The notes below the pieces were generated by a model that was not told the DNA's origin, searched no databases, and saw only the letters and a list, made by a program, of their open reading frames with translations. 52,572 nucleotides of DNA from an uncultured Ruminococcus sp. Lineage in GTDB: Bacteria > Bacillota > Clostridia > Lachnospirales > Lachnospiraceae. Numbering within the stretch: the first letter of the stretch is position 1; each line of letters opens with the position of its first letter. Both the position numbers and the translations under genes were made by a program. The stretch is from NCBI GenBank assembly GCA_900541505.1, contig UQKK01000025.1, forward strand, positions 1 to 52,572, written 5' to 3'. Positions 1 through 7,637 of the stretch are shown one piece after another.

Positions 1-81
1 CAAAAGTAAACTCCACAAGGATATGGGAAAGTGGAATTTAAAATTTCATTTTAGGGACGTGAAAAAATATTCTTCAGAATA

Positions 82-110
82 TTGACAATTTTTCTTAATG
101 GTGATAAAGT
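82..110 (+). promoter_or_regulatory. Sigma-A promoter of the trpB T-box transcript
   Basis: TTGACA at 82-87, a 17-base spacer and TAAAGT at 105-110. This places the transcript start near 117, directly ahead of the T-box leader. Read by eye. Confidence 0.75.
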
Positions 111-116
111 TTCTTT

Positions 117-406
117 AAACCGTTGAAGAAGAGCAAGTACTTTTTGAAATCTTACCTCACAGAGAGCTGCGGACGGTGGGAACGCGGCAGGCAAAGGCAG
201 AGAGGAATGGGCTTCGGAGGGTGAGCTGAAATGGATTTTTCTGACAGTAGGCGAACCGGAGAGAGTGCTCCGTTATCAAAGACCGCATATGTTAGTATGC
301 ATGAGTGGATGTGTTTTACATCAAGCCGGGTGGCACCGCAGGAGTTTATATTGATATCTGACTCTTGTCCCTGCAATGAACAGTTGTATGGGACAGGAGT
401 TTTTTG
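117..406 (+). promoter_or_regulatory. T-box riboswitch, tryptophan specifier
   Basis: This leader RNA reads the charging state of a tRNA and lets transcription continue when the tRNA is uncharged. The conserved antiterminator core GGGTGGCACCGC is at 328-339. An AGTA element near 136 and a downstream GAA bracket the specifier loop. The order GAA-A-codon-purine matches the arrangement I recall for the glyQS T-box and makes TGG at 232-234 the specifier, so the tRNA is tRNA-Trp. A terminator hairpin follows at 361-406. It should raise the downstream TrpB2-type gene when tryptophan is scarce. Confidence 0.88.
361..406 (+). terminator. T-box regulated terminator
   Basis: An 11-base stem (ACTCTTGTCCC paired with GGGACAGGAGT, one G-U pair) is followed by TTTTTTG. 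It lies between the T-box core and the trpB start, so it is the regulated terminator of the leader. Confidence 0.85.
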
Positions 407-491
407 TTTTGTGGGCATATTCTTTGAAATATTCCAGGAGAAAACGTGGAATTACAAAATCCGGTCCCAAAAGTTTGAAAGGAGAAGAAAG

Positions 492-1877
492 ATGAGCGAG
501 AAAAAAATCCCTTACAAAATTTATCTGGAAGAGAGTGAGATGCCAAAAGATTGGTATAATGTGCGCGCGGATATGAAGAATAAGCCGGCGCCGCTGTTAA
601 ATCCGGGAACATTAAAGCCAATGACAGCCGAGGAATTAGGCGTTGTATTCTGTGAAGAACTGGTAAAACAGGAGTTGGATAACGACAACCGTTATATCGA
701 GATTCCTAAGAAAATCCGTGATTTTTACAAGATGTACCGTCCTGCACCGCTGGTACGGGCATACTGCCTGGAAGAAAAGCTTGGTACTCCGGCAAAGATT
801 TACTATAAATTCGAGGGGAACAACACCAGTGGCAGCCATAAGCTCAATTCTGCTATTGCGCAGGCTTATTACGCGAAAGAGCAGGGCTTAAAGGGAGTGA
901 CGACAGAGACAGGTGCCGGACAATGGGGAACTGCGCTGTCCATGGCATGTGCGTATCTGGATTTGGACTGTAAAGTATATATGGTAAAATGCTCCTATGA
1001 GCAGAAGCCGTTCCGCCGTGAAGTGATGAGGACATACGGAGCGGATGTGACTCCTTCTCCATCTGAGACGACGGAAGTGGGAAGAAAGATTCTTGCAGAG
1101 CATCCGGGAACGACAGGAAGTCTTGGCTGTGCGATTTCCGAGGCGGTAGAAGTGGCGACACACACGCCCGGATACCGTTATGTGCTGGGAAGCGTGTTAA
1201 ATCAGGTATTGCTTCATCAGTCGGTTATCGGTGTGGAGACAAAGATTGCGATGGATAAATATGATATCAAGCCGGATATCATTATCGGATGCGCGGGAGG
1301 CGGCTCCAATCTCGGAGGACTGATTTCTCCGTTCATGGGTGAAAAACTCCGCGGAGAAGCAGATTACCAGTTTATCGCAGTGGAACCGGCGTCCTGTCCG
1401 AGCCTTACAAGAGGCGTTTATGCTTACGATTTCTGTGATACAGGAATGGTTTGCCCGCTCGCTAAGATGTATACCCTCGGCAGCGGATTTATCCCGTCCG
1501 CGAACCATGCCGGAGGGCTCCGTTATCACGGCATGAGCTCTGTACTGTCCCAGCTGTACGCAGACGGCTATATGGAAGCGCGCGCAGTGGAGCAGACCTC
1601 TGTATTTGAAGCGGCAGAACAGTTTGCGAGAGTGGAAGGTATCCTTCCCGCACCGGAGAGCAGCCATGCCATCAAAGTGGCGATAGATGAGGCGATGAAG
1701 TGTAAAGAGACAGGAGAGGAGAAGACCATCCTCTTTGGTCTGACCGGAACCGGATACTTTGATATGGTAGCATATGAGAAATTCAATAACGGCGAGATGT
1801 CCGACTATATCCCCACAGATGAAGATTTGAAGCCGGGATTTGACGGAATCCCGAAATTTCCGGGAAATATGGAATAA
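492..1877 (+). CDS. trpB: TrpB2-type tryptophan synthase beta chain-like PLP enzyme
   Basis: A 461-residue PLP fold-type II enzyme that condenses indole with serine to make tryptophan. The length, the extended N-terminus and the GSHKLNSA motif (PLP lysine about residue 117) fit the stand-alone TrpB2 group rather than the roughly 400-residue TrpB that pairs with TrpA. The phosphate-binding glycine loop CAGGGSNLGG is near residue 268. The ATG at 492 has AAAGGAGAAGAAAG just upstream; the frame is open back to 231, but that part is the T-box leader. No trpA or other trp gene lies nearby, and control is by a tryptophan T-box. The likely role is indole salvage or tryptophan supply. Some members of this group have been proposed to act on phosphoserine or other donors, which the sequence alone does not settle. 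Confidence 0.9.
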   Translation: MSEKKIPYKIYLEESEMPKDWYNVRADMKNKPAPLLNPGTLKPMTAEELGVVFCEELVKQELDNDNRYIEIPKKIRDFYKMYRPAPLVRAYCLEEKLGTPAKIYYKFEGNNTSGSHKLNSAIAQAYYAKEQGLKGVTTETGAGQWGTALSMACAYLDLDCKVYMVKCSYEQKPFRREVMRTYGADVTPSPSETTEVGRKILAEHPGTTGSLGCAISEAVEVATHTPGYRYVLGSVLNQVLLHQSVIGVETKIAMDKYDIKPDIIIGCAGGGSNLGGLISPFMGEKLRGEADYQFIAVEPASCPSLTRGVYAYDFCDTGMVCPLAKMYTLGSGFIPSANHAGGLRYHGMSSVLSQLYADGYMEARAVEQTSVFEAAEQFARVEGILPAPESSHAIKVAIDEAMKCKETGEEKTILFGLTGTGYFDMVAYEKFNNGEMSDYIPTDEDLKPGFDGIPKFPGNME

Positions 1878-1929
1878 GAAACAGGCATACAGGAATAAAC
1901 TGGAAAAACCGGTGAAGTAAAAGAAAAGA

Positions 1930-1987
1930 ACCTCTGTCCGTAAAACCGCACCGCAAGGCAACGGCTTTCGGACAGAGGTCTTTTTTT
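1930..1987 (+). terminator. Terminator after trpB
   Basis: An 11-base perfect stem (ACCTCTGTCCG / CGGACAGAGGT) with a second inner helix is followed by a run of seven T. It ends the T-box/trpB unit. Confidence 0.9.
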
Positions 1988-2106
1988 CAGACTCGATGAA
2001 TCATCAATATTTTTTTAAAAGAAAAAAGAGCCTGGTTTTAAAGCGGGAAATAGACCGAAAAAGTGAAACTAAAAGAGAAGTTTTTACGGTTTTAAAGAAA
2101 AAACTA

Positions 2107-2135
2107 TTGAATATTCCAAAGTTTTTGGGCATACT
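2107..2135 (+). promoter_or_regulatory. Probable promoter of the DUF4143 ATPase gene
   Basis: TTGAAT at 2107-2112, a 17-base spacer and CATACT at 2130-2135, 28 bases ahead of the ATG. The -10 is imperfect. Confidence 0.45.
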
Positions 2136-2162
2136 ATTGGTAAGGAATAAGGAGATGATAGT

Positions 2163-3362
2163 ATGATTATAAGACCACAGTACATGGAATTGCTGAAAAC
2201 CTATCGTGATGTGCCATTGGTGAAAATCCTGGCCGGAATCCGCCGTTGCGGAAAATCTACCATTTTAGAAATGCTGCGGGACGACCTTCTGAAAAACGGT
2301 GTTTCTGTCAATCACATAATCAGTATGCGTTATACCTCAGAAGATTTTGATGATGACATGACTGATAAAGATATGTATAACGGCATTAAGGAACAGATGA
2401 CTGGAAACGGACGATATTATCTTCTCCTTGATGAAGTGCAGGAAATTGACGGTTGGGAAAAAGCTGTGAACAGTTTGCTTGAAAATACTGATGTCGATAT
2501 TTATGTGACCGGCTCTAATTCCCGACTGATGTCCAGCGAGATTTCAACGTATCTGACAGGGAGGTATATTTCCATTCCGGTTTATACTTTATCTTTTGCT
2601 GAATATTTGGAGTTCAAAAAGCAGAAAGGTCTTTCAGCGAGAGAACTTTTGAATGAATATATCCGCATGGGTGGCTTTCCTATTATCGCTACCTGGAATT
2701 TTGACGAGCGTTCAGCCTATCAGATTGTAGAAGGAATTTACAACTCTGTCATTACGAACGATATTACAAAGAGGCACAACATAGCAAATTTTGATTTGTT
2801 TAACCGGGTTGTCAAATATATTGTTGAGAATGTGGGAAAGACATTTTCAGCTAATGCCATTGTGAAGTTTTTGAAAAGCGAAGGCCGCTCCTTGTCTGTT
2901 GAGGCGGTTTATAACTATCTGAATTGGTTGGAAAAAGCGTTTGTTGTCTATCGCTGCCAGCGATATGATTTGCAGGGAAAATCTGTGCTGAAAACACAAG
3001 AAAAATTCTATCTGGCTGATGCTTCCTTAAAATACTGCATCATGGGATTCAATCCGAAGTCAATTGCCGCTATGCTGGAGAACATTGTGTATTTTGAACT
3101 GCGGCGGCGGGGATATGAGGTTTATATCGGGAAAAATGAAACGAAAGAGATTGATTTCGTAGCAGTGAGGCGCGATGAACGTATCTACGTCCAAGTGTGC
3201 CGCAGACTGCCGGAGGAATCAGACCGGGAGGTCGCAAATCTTCTTGAAATCAAAGATCACTATCCGAAATATGTGGTGACGTTGGACGAATTAGCCGCAG
3301 GAAATGTCAATGGCGTAAAAATCGTGTGTTTGGCGGATTTTTTGCTGAGTGGTGAGTATTGA
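2163..3362 (+). CDS. AAA ATPase of the AAA_14/DUF4143 type
   Basis: A 399-residue cytosolic protein of ordinary family length. The Walker A loop is GIRRCGKST (about residues 26-34), Walker B is LLLDEVQE (about 88-95), and a TGSN sensor-like motif follows near 118. The C-terminal DUF4143 part ends with EIDFVAV and IYVQV, the weak PD-(D/E)XK-like nuclease trace common in this family. The ATG at 2163 follows an AAGGAG site. It stands alone between a terminator upstream and a convergent XRE gene downstream. These ATPases are common in anaerobes and are often lineage-specific. The biological role is not established, and a toxin or defence role is possible but not shown here. Confidence 0.85.
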   Translation: MIIRPQYMELLKTYRDVPLVKILAGIRRCGKSTILEMLRDDLLKNGVSVNHIISMRYTSEDFDDDMTDKDMYNGIKEQMTGNGRYYLLLDEVQEIDGWEKAVNSLLENTDVDIYVTGSNSRLMSSEISTYLTGRYISIPVYTLSFAEYLEFKKQKGLSARELLNEYIRMGGFPIIATWNFDERSAYQIVEGIYNSVITNDITKRHNIANFDLFNRVVKYIVENVGKTFSANAIVKFLKSEGRSLSVEAVYNYLNWLEKAFVVYRCQRYDLQGKSVLKTQEKFYLADASLKYCIMGFNPKSIAAMLENIVYFELRRRGYEVYIGKNETKEIDFVAVRRDERIYVQVCRRLPEESDREVANLLEIKDHYPKYVVTLDELAAGNVNGVKIVCLADFLLSGEY

Positions 3363-3419
3363 CAAGAAAGGGCTGCTTGCTGTAGAAGAACAGTTGGGTA
3401 ATCCATACAACGACAAATA

Positions 3420-3441
3420 GGGGGATTTAAGTAAATCCCCC
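3420..3441. terminator. Stem-loop between convergent genes
   Basis: A perfect 9-base stem GGGGGATTT / AAATCCCCC with a 4-base loop lies between the ATPase gene (+) and the XRE gene (-). It lacks a good T-run on the + strand, so termination is only inferred from its place between convergent genes. Confidence 0.5.
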
Positions 3442-3476
3442 AGCGCAGGCGTAAGTCTACACTATTTACGGAAGCA

Positions 3477-3830
3477 TTATGAATCCTGTGCGTTGTGCTG
3501 TCCATCTCCCAGTTTTGTTATCAGCTCTGATACCAGTCTCTGATTTTCCTTATTCAGACGGTCATAGGATAAACATATGTGCATATACTTTTCGGAAAAT
3601 CGTTTTACTTCGACCGGATATTCTGCTGTCATTCTGGAATCTGAAAGCTTCAGTATATAATCTGCAGATACATGGAAGAGTTTGGACAGCTGTACTAAAA
3701 TATCTGCCGGCAGACTACATGTGTTCCGTTCAAATCTGCTGACAGTCTGCTGGACAACATTCAATTTAAAAGCCAGGGCTTTCTGGGTAAGCCCACGTTC
3801 TTCGCGGAGTTCTCGAATCCTGTTTTCCAC
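3477..3830 (-). CDS. XRE-family HTH regulator, paralog of the gene at 5469
   Basis: A 117-residue DNA-binding protein with an N-terminal helix-turn-helix (RGLTQKALAFKL, then QQTVSRFERN) and the motif SLPADILVQLSKLF, then a helical tail. It is clearly homologous to the protein encoded at 5469-5801 along its whole length. The frame is open to an ATG at 3869, but the GTG at 3830 is chosen. It has AAAGGATGGG 6 bases upstream, in exactly the layout seen before the TTG start of the paralog, and homology begins at that point. Its targets are unknown. Confidence 0.85.
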   Translation of the reverse strand: MENRIRELREERGLTQKALAFKLNVVQQTVSRFERNTCSLPADILVQLSKLFHVSADYILKLSDSRMTAEYPVEVKRFSEKYMHICLSYDRLNKENQRLVSELITKLGDGQHNAQDS

Positions 3831-4097
3831 TGCGTTCCCATCCTTTAATATTCTATGTTGTGTTATCATCGAGCAAAGCAGTCCATCTGTAAGAGAGAAG
3901 GACTTTTAAGTATAGTTTTATTTTATAGAATATTTGCAGATGTGCTATCCGTATACTATGTATTAGAGTACTCTTATAAAGAGTGAGCAGGAAGCGGAAG
4001 AATGAGTATCCTGTATGGAGAGGGCAGTCGCAGGGAATGTTCCGTTAATGAGCAAAAAGAATAATAAGTTAGCTTGTCAAAAAAATAAAAAAAGTTA

Positions 4098-4126
4098 TTG
4101 ACATTTTCTGCAATACCGGGTATTAT
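4098..4126 (+). promoter_or_regulatory. tRNA-Leu promoter
   Basis: TTGACA at 4098-4103, a 17-base spacer and TATTAT at 4121-4126, about 45 bases ahead of the mature tRNA 5' end. Confidence 0.8.
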
Positions 4127-4170
4127 ATTATTCGTGGCGTGTGAAAGACAAACAAAAAGCGCTGCAAAAT

Positions 4171-4254
4171 GCGGAAGTGTCGGAACTGGCAGACGAGCAA
4201 GACTAAGGATCTTGTGACATTCGTGTCGTGTGGGTTCAAGTCCCATCTTCCGCA
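4171..4254 (+). tRNA. tRNA-Leu (anticodon AAG)
   Basis: A complete cloverleaf with acceptor stem GCGGAAG / CTTCCGC, discriminator A at 4254, and anticodon stem CAAGA / TCTTG around loop CTAAGGA. The anticodon AAG is at 4205-4207 (reads CUU/CUN). A long class II variable arm (GACA-TTCG-TGTC) supports leucine identity. The T arm holds GGGTTCAAGTCCC. The 3' CCA is not encoded. It has its own promoter and terminator, so it is a single-gene unit. Confidence 0.93.
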
Positions 4255-4268
4255 TGTGTTTTATTGTT

Positions 4269-4304
4269 GGGGGACCTGTTTTTATGCAGGTTCCCCATTT
4301 TTGT
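4269..4304 (+). terminator. Terminator after tRNA-Leu
   Basis: A 10-base stem GGGGGACCTG / CAGGTTCCCC (one G-U pair) is followed by ATTTTTG, shortly after the tRNA. Confidence 0.8.
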
Positions 4305-4319
4305 TTTCCTGAGCAACAA

Positions 4320-4877
4320 CTATTTCCCCAGCTTTTTTATCACCTGCGCGGGTACCCCCGCCAGCAGCACATTGTCACCGAACGATTTGGTGACTACGGC
4401 ACCGGAAGCGACGACGACATTTTTCCCGAGCGTGACCCCCGGATTGATGACAGCGTGCCCGCCTATCCAGCAGTTGTCGCCGATGACGACATCTCTGCCG
4501 TATTCCATACCGGCAAGCCGTTCCTCCGGGTCCAAGGGATGATTTACCGTGTAGATGCCAACCTGCGGTCCTATTTTTACATGGTCACCGAGGATGACCT
4601 TGCCGACATCGGCAATCACGCAGTTGTAGTTGATAAATACATGATTGCCTGCATAAATATTTCTGCCGTAATCGCACTGAAAGACAGACTTGATGTTGAC
4701 ATCCGTTCCCATATGCCCCAGCAGTTTTTTCAGAATGTCATAGCGTCTCTGTTTCTGGCTGTTGTCTATCTGATTGAGTTCAAAGATGACTTTATAGCAA
4801 AAAGTACGCATTTCTTTTAATTCCGGGTCGGATTTGTCATAGAGCTCGCCCCGCATCATTTTTTCATATTCGCTCAT
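4320..4877 (-). CDS. Sugar O-acetyltransferase (maltose/galactoside acetyltransferase family)
   Basis: A 185-residue cytosolic enzyme expected to move acetyl from acetyl-CoA to a sugar hydroxyl. The N-terminal Mac domain (MSEYEKMMRGELYD) is followed by left-handed beta-helix hexapeptide repeats such as VILGDH, VVIGDN and VTLGKN. The YTVNHPLDP segment carries the catalytic histidine, and the C-terminus has AGVPAQVIKKL. The length is normal for LacA/Maa. The ATG at 4877 is preceded by AGGAGG on the reverse strand. It has its own promoter (4970-4998) and a leader hairpin. The natural acceptor sugar cannot be read from sequence. Confidence 0.9.
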   Translation of the reverse strand: MSEYEKMMRGELYDKSDPELKEMRTFCYKVIFELNQIDNSQKQRRYDILKKLLGHMGTDVNIKSVFQCDYGRNIYAGNHVFINYNCVIADVGKVILGDHVKIGPQVGIYTVNHPLDPEERLAGMEYGRDVVIGDNCWIGGHAVINPGVTLGKNVVVASGAVVTKSFGDNVLLAGVPAQVIKKLGK

Positions 4878-4921
4878 ATATCCTCCTGAAGAATCTTGTG
4901 AAATTTCTTGTTTGAAGAGTC

Positions 4922-4950
4922 ACAAAAAGAGGGCGCAAAAAGTGCCCTTC
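4922..4950 (-). terminator. Weak terminator or attenuator in the acetyltransferase leader
   Basis: Read on the minus strand, AGGGC / GCCCT forms a short stem followed by CTTTTTG. It lies between the acetyltransferase promoter and its ATG. It could end the upstream XRE transcript, attenuate the acetyltransferase, or both. Confidence 0.45.
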
Positions 4951-4969
4951 TTTGAACCGGTACAGGTAT

Positions 4970-4998
4970 ATTATAGCCGCAGGCAGGAAAAACAACAA
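4970..4998 (-). promoter_or_regulatory. Promoter of the sugar O-acetyltransferase gene
   Basis: On the minus strand: TTGTTG (4998-4993), a 17-base spacer, and a perfect TATAAT (4975-4970). The leader would be about 85 bases. Confidence 0.65.
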
Positions 4999-5088
4999 GC
5001 CATCAAAGGAAAAGCACAGTTTCTTCCTGAAGCCTGCAGCCGGGTGCAAGGCGTTTGTGCCGGGGAGACGCAGAAAAGTACATACGAT

Positions 5089-5319
5089 TCAGTGCTGTAC
5101 TCTTTTCGGCGGAACCTCTCTGCCGACCAGTTCATCCAGCGTAAGATTATAAATATCTGCCATTTGAATGAGAATGAAGATATTGGGAGTACTGACTCCG
5201 CGCTCATAAGCCGATATCGTCTGCCGCTGGACATTCAGCTTTTTGGCAAGGCAGGACTGATTCATATGATGTTGTTCCCGGTGCATTTTTAAATTCTTTC
5301 CTAATTTGTTTGACAGCAT
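5089..5319 (-). CDS. Small XRE-family HTH regulator
   Basis: A 76-residue protein that is almost only a helix-turn-helix domain: LGKNLKMHREQ, SCLAKKLNVQRQTISAYERG, then STPNIFILIQMADIYNLTLDELVG. This is the compact type common as repressors. It is divergent from the XRE gene at 5469, and the shared 149-base spacer holds inverted repeats that may be its operators. The ATG at 5319 has a GGTGATGG site upstream. It is not closely related to the two paralogs at 3477 and 5469. Confidence 0.85.
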   Translation of the reverse strand: MLSNKLGKNLKMHREQHHMNQSCLAKKLNVQRQTISAYERGVSTPNIFILIQMADIYNLTLDELVGREVPPKRVQH

Positions 5320-5334
5320 AATCCATCACCAGCC

Positions 5335-5438
5335 TTATTGTATCATCGCGTATGAAAAGCAGGAAAAGGATACATCATATCAGGGTATGATAAAACCTGA
5401 TAACCGGATAGCACAAAACGTTGTATCCGATACAATAA
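5335..5438. repeat. Inverted repeats between divergent XRE genes (candidate operators)
   Basis: TTATTGTATC (5335-5344) is mirrored perfectly by GATACAATAA (5429-5438). Each arm contains TACAAT, a possible -10 box pointing toward its own gene. Between them lie TATCAGG...CCTGATA and TCATA-TCAGGG-TATGA. This symmetry suits a divergent promoter with shared operators; binding is inferred. Confidence 0.5.
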
Positions 5439-5468
5439 ACAATAGAACAGGAAAAGGTGGGACGACGA

Positions 5469-5801
5469 TTGGATAACCGGGTGAAAGAACTTCGAAAAGA
5501 ACGAGGCTTAAGACAGGAAGAACTGGCTGCTAAAATCAATGTGTCACAGCAGACAATCAGCAGGATTGAAAACGGCGAAAATTCTCTGCCTGCAGATATC
5601 CTTGTACAGCTCTCCCGATTTTTCAGGGTTTCGGTGGACTATATACTGAAAGTATCGGATAAACGCATGACGGAGGAATATCGAATCGAATTTCAGAAGT
5701 TTACGGAGAGATATGTAGATTTATGCAGGATATATGGCAAATTGAACAGAAAAAAGCAGGATTTAGTCTACGAGCTCCTAAAGGAACTGGATGAAAATTA
5801 G
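5469..5801 (+). CDS. XRE-family HTH regulator, paralog of the gene at 3477
   Basis: A 110-residue protein with an N-terminal helix-turn-helix (RGLRQEELAAKI, QQTISRIENG), the shared SLPADILVQLSRFF segment and a helical tail rich in Lys/Glu/Tyr. It is homologous end to end with the 3477-3830 product. The TTG at 5469 is preferred over the GTG at 5457 because AAAGGTGGG lies 7 bases before TTG but overlaps the GTG. It is divergent from the XRE gene at 5089 and followed by a terminator, so it is monocistronic. Its function is unknown. Confidence 0.82.
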   Translation: MDNRVKELRKERGLRQEELAAKINVSQQTISRIENGENSLPADILVQLSRFFRVSVDYILKVSDKRMTEEYRIEFQKFTERYVDLCRIYGKLNRKKQDLVYELLKELDEN

Positions 5802-5883
5802 GTCTGGTACAAGGATTTGGTGCCATATGCGGAATGGATGAGACAGTACGCTGGAAAAACAGGCGTAGAGAGTTGAAAAAAGT

Positions 5884-5922
5884 GGGAACAGGTGCGAAAA
5901 TACGTGCCTGTTCCTATTTTTT
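5884..5922 (+). terminator. Terminator after the XRE gene
   Basis: GGAACAGG / CCTGTTCC stem with a short inner helix, followed by TATTTTTTT. It isolates the XRE gene from the PPK2 gene. Confidence 0.85.
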
Positions 5923-6008
5923 TCCAGTTGATTTAATGTTATAATTATATAATTAACCGTAACCTCGTCAATAATATGATAGAAGAAATGTGATTTGGAG
6001 GAAAAGCG

Positions 6009-7556
6009 ATGTTGGAGAAAGTGGATTTAACGAAAAAATTGTCAAAAGAAGAGTACAAGGCAAAAATGCCGCAGTTGGAAACAAAACTTTCTTTTCTTCA
6101 GAGACAGTGCAAGGAGCTGAATATTCCTGTGCTGATTGTCTTTGAGGGATACGGGGCATCGGGAAAGGGCCTCCAGATAGGGAAACTCATCCACAGTATG
6201 GACCCCCGCGGATTCGAGGTGCATACTGTGAAGACGGAGACACAAGAAGAGGCGATGCATCCGTATTTTTGGAGATTTTGGACTAAGACCCCCAGAAGAG
6301 GGCGGATTGCGGTTTTTGACGGGAGCTGGTACCGCAAAGTGCTTATAGACCGTTTTGAAAAGCGGACAAAGGAACGGAGCCTGCCGGATGCCTACTACTC
6401 CATCTGTTCTTTTGAAAAGCAGCTCACAGACGACGGGAATGTCATCATCAAGCTGCTGCTGGACATTGACAAAAAGGAGCAGAAAAAGCGGTTCCAGAAA
6501 TTAAAAGAGAATAAAGAAACAGCGTGGAGGGTGAGCAAAGGGGATTTGGAGAGAAATGCGCACTATCCGGAATACCAGAAAATGATGGAGGAGATGCTGC
6601 GTAAGACGGATACAGACTATGCGCCCTGGACCATCATTGAGGCGACAGATAAGCGGTTTGCCACAGTGAAGATTTACACGACGGTCATCAAAGCACTGGA
6701 AGACCAGATTGAGAAAGTGAAACAGGATAAGGCAAAAGCCTGCGCTGCAAAGGCGCTCGATGAGATGGAGCAGAAGACCGCGGAGAGTGCGCCGGATAAG
6801 GAGACGAGACAGCAGATAAAAGAACTTCAGGAATCTGTCTTGTCCAAGGCAGATTTAACCTTATCTCTTACAAAGGAAGAGTACAAACAGAAACTGAAAA
6901 AGCTGCAGAAAAAGATGGAGCTTTTGCACGGTGAACTGTACCGCAGACGGATTCCGGTAGTTCTCGGCTTTGAAGGCTGGGATGCGGGAGGAAAAGGTGG
7001 CGCTATCAAGCGTCTGACAGAGAGGATGGATGCCAGGGGATACGTGGTGAATCCTACGGCTTCCCCCAATGATATCGAGAAAGCGCACCACTATTTATGG
7101 CGTTTCTGGCGGGCAATGCCAAAGGACGGACACGTGGCAATCTTTGACCGCACTTGGTACGGGCGCGTGATGGTGGAGCGGATTGAGGGATTCTGCACAA
7201 AGGAAGAGTGGCAGAGAGCCTACAAGGAAATCAACGATATGGAAAAGGATTTGTCCGATGCGGGAGCCATTGTGATTAAATTCTGGATGCACATTGACAA
7301 GGAGGAGCAGAAAAAGCGCTTTACAGCAAGGCAGGAGACACCGGAGAAGCAGTGGAAGATTACGGAGGAGGACTGGCGGAACCGGGAAAAGTGGGAGGAC
7401 TACGAGGAGGCGGTCAACGAGATGCTGCTTCGGACTTCCACGGACTATGCGCCATGGGTTGTTGTGGAGGCAAACAGCAAGTACTACGCGAGAGTCAAAG
7501 TACTTGAAACTGTGGTGAACGCCATCGAAAAGCGTCTGAAAGAGGAAAGAAAATAA
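6009..7556 (+). CDS. pap: Two-domain PPK2: polyphosphate:AMP phosphotransferase
   Basis: A 515-residue protein made of two tandem PPK2 domains (about 10-240 and 285-510), matching class II PPK2, which phosphorylates AMP to ADP with polyphosphate. The C-terminal domain has an intact Walker A, GWDAGGKGG (residues 323-331), and a FDRTWYGRV lid/Walker B. The N-terminal copy has GYGASGKG (47-54) and FDGSWYRKV, so the conserved Asp and Arg are both replaced by Gly. That copy is probably structural. The ATG at 6009 follows TTGGAGGAAAAGCG. It sits alone ahead of dgt. Nucleotide preference is inferred from the class. Confidence 0.88.
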   Translation: MLEKVDLTKKLSKEEYKAKMPQLETKLSFLQRQCKELNIPVLIVFEGYGASGKGLQIGKLIHSMDPRGFEVHTVKTETQEEAMHPYFWRFWTKTPRRGRIAVFDGSWYRKVLIDRFEKRTKERSLPDAYYSICSFEKQLTDDGNVIIKLLLDIDKKEQKKRFQKLKENKETAWRVSKGDLERNAHYPEYQKMMEEMLRKTDTDYAPWTIIEATDKRFATVKIYTTVIKALEDQIEKVKQDKAKACAAKALDEMEQKTAESAPDKETRQQIKELQESVLSKADLTLSLTKEEYKQKLKKLQKKMELLHGELYRRRIPVVLGFEGWDAGGKGGAIKRLTERMDARGYVVNPTASPNDIEKAHHYLWRFWRAMPKDGHVAIFDRTWYGRVMVERIEGFCTKEEWQRAYKEINDMEKDLSDAGAIVIKFWMHIDKEEQKKRFTARQETPEKQWKITEEDWRNREKWEDYEEAVNEMLLRTSTDYAPWVVVEANSKYYARVKVLETVVNAIEKRLKEERK

Positions 7557-7637
7557 AGGAAATATATGACGATTACGGAATATAATTAATATAGAACAGT
7601 TTCATGCAGATTGAGGTCTGATTCGGGGGAAACGGCT

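Noticed and set aside
231..491. In-frame 5' extension of trpB
   Set aside because: It would translate the T-box leader and its terminator; the ATG at 492 has a ribosome site and starts the family homology.
2163..5801. Defence island or prophage
   Set aside because: Only a DUF4143 ATPase and XRE regulators are present; no integrase, nuclease effector, structural phage gene or attachment repeat was found.
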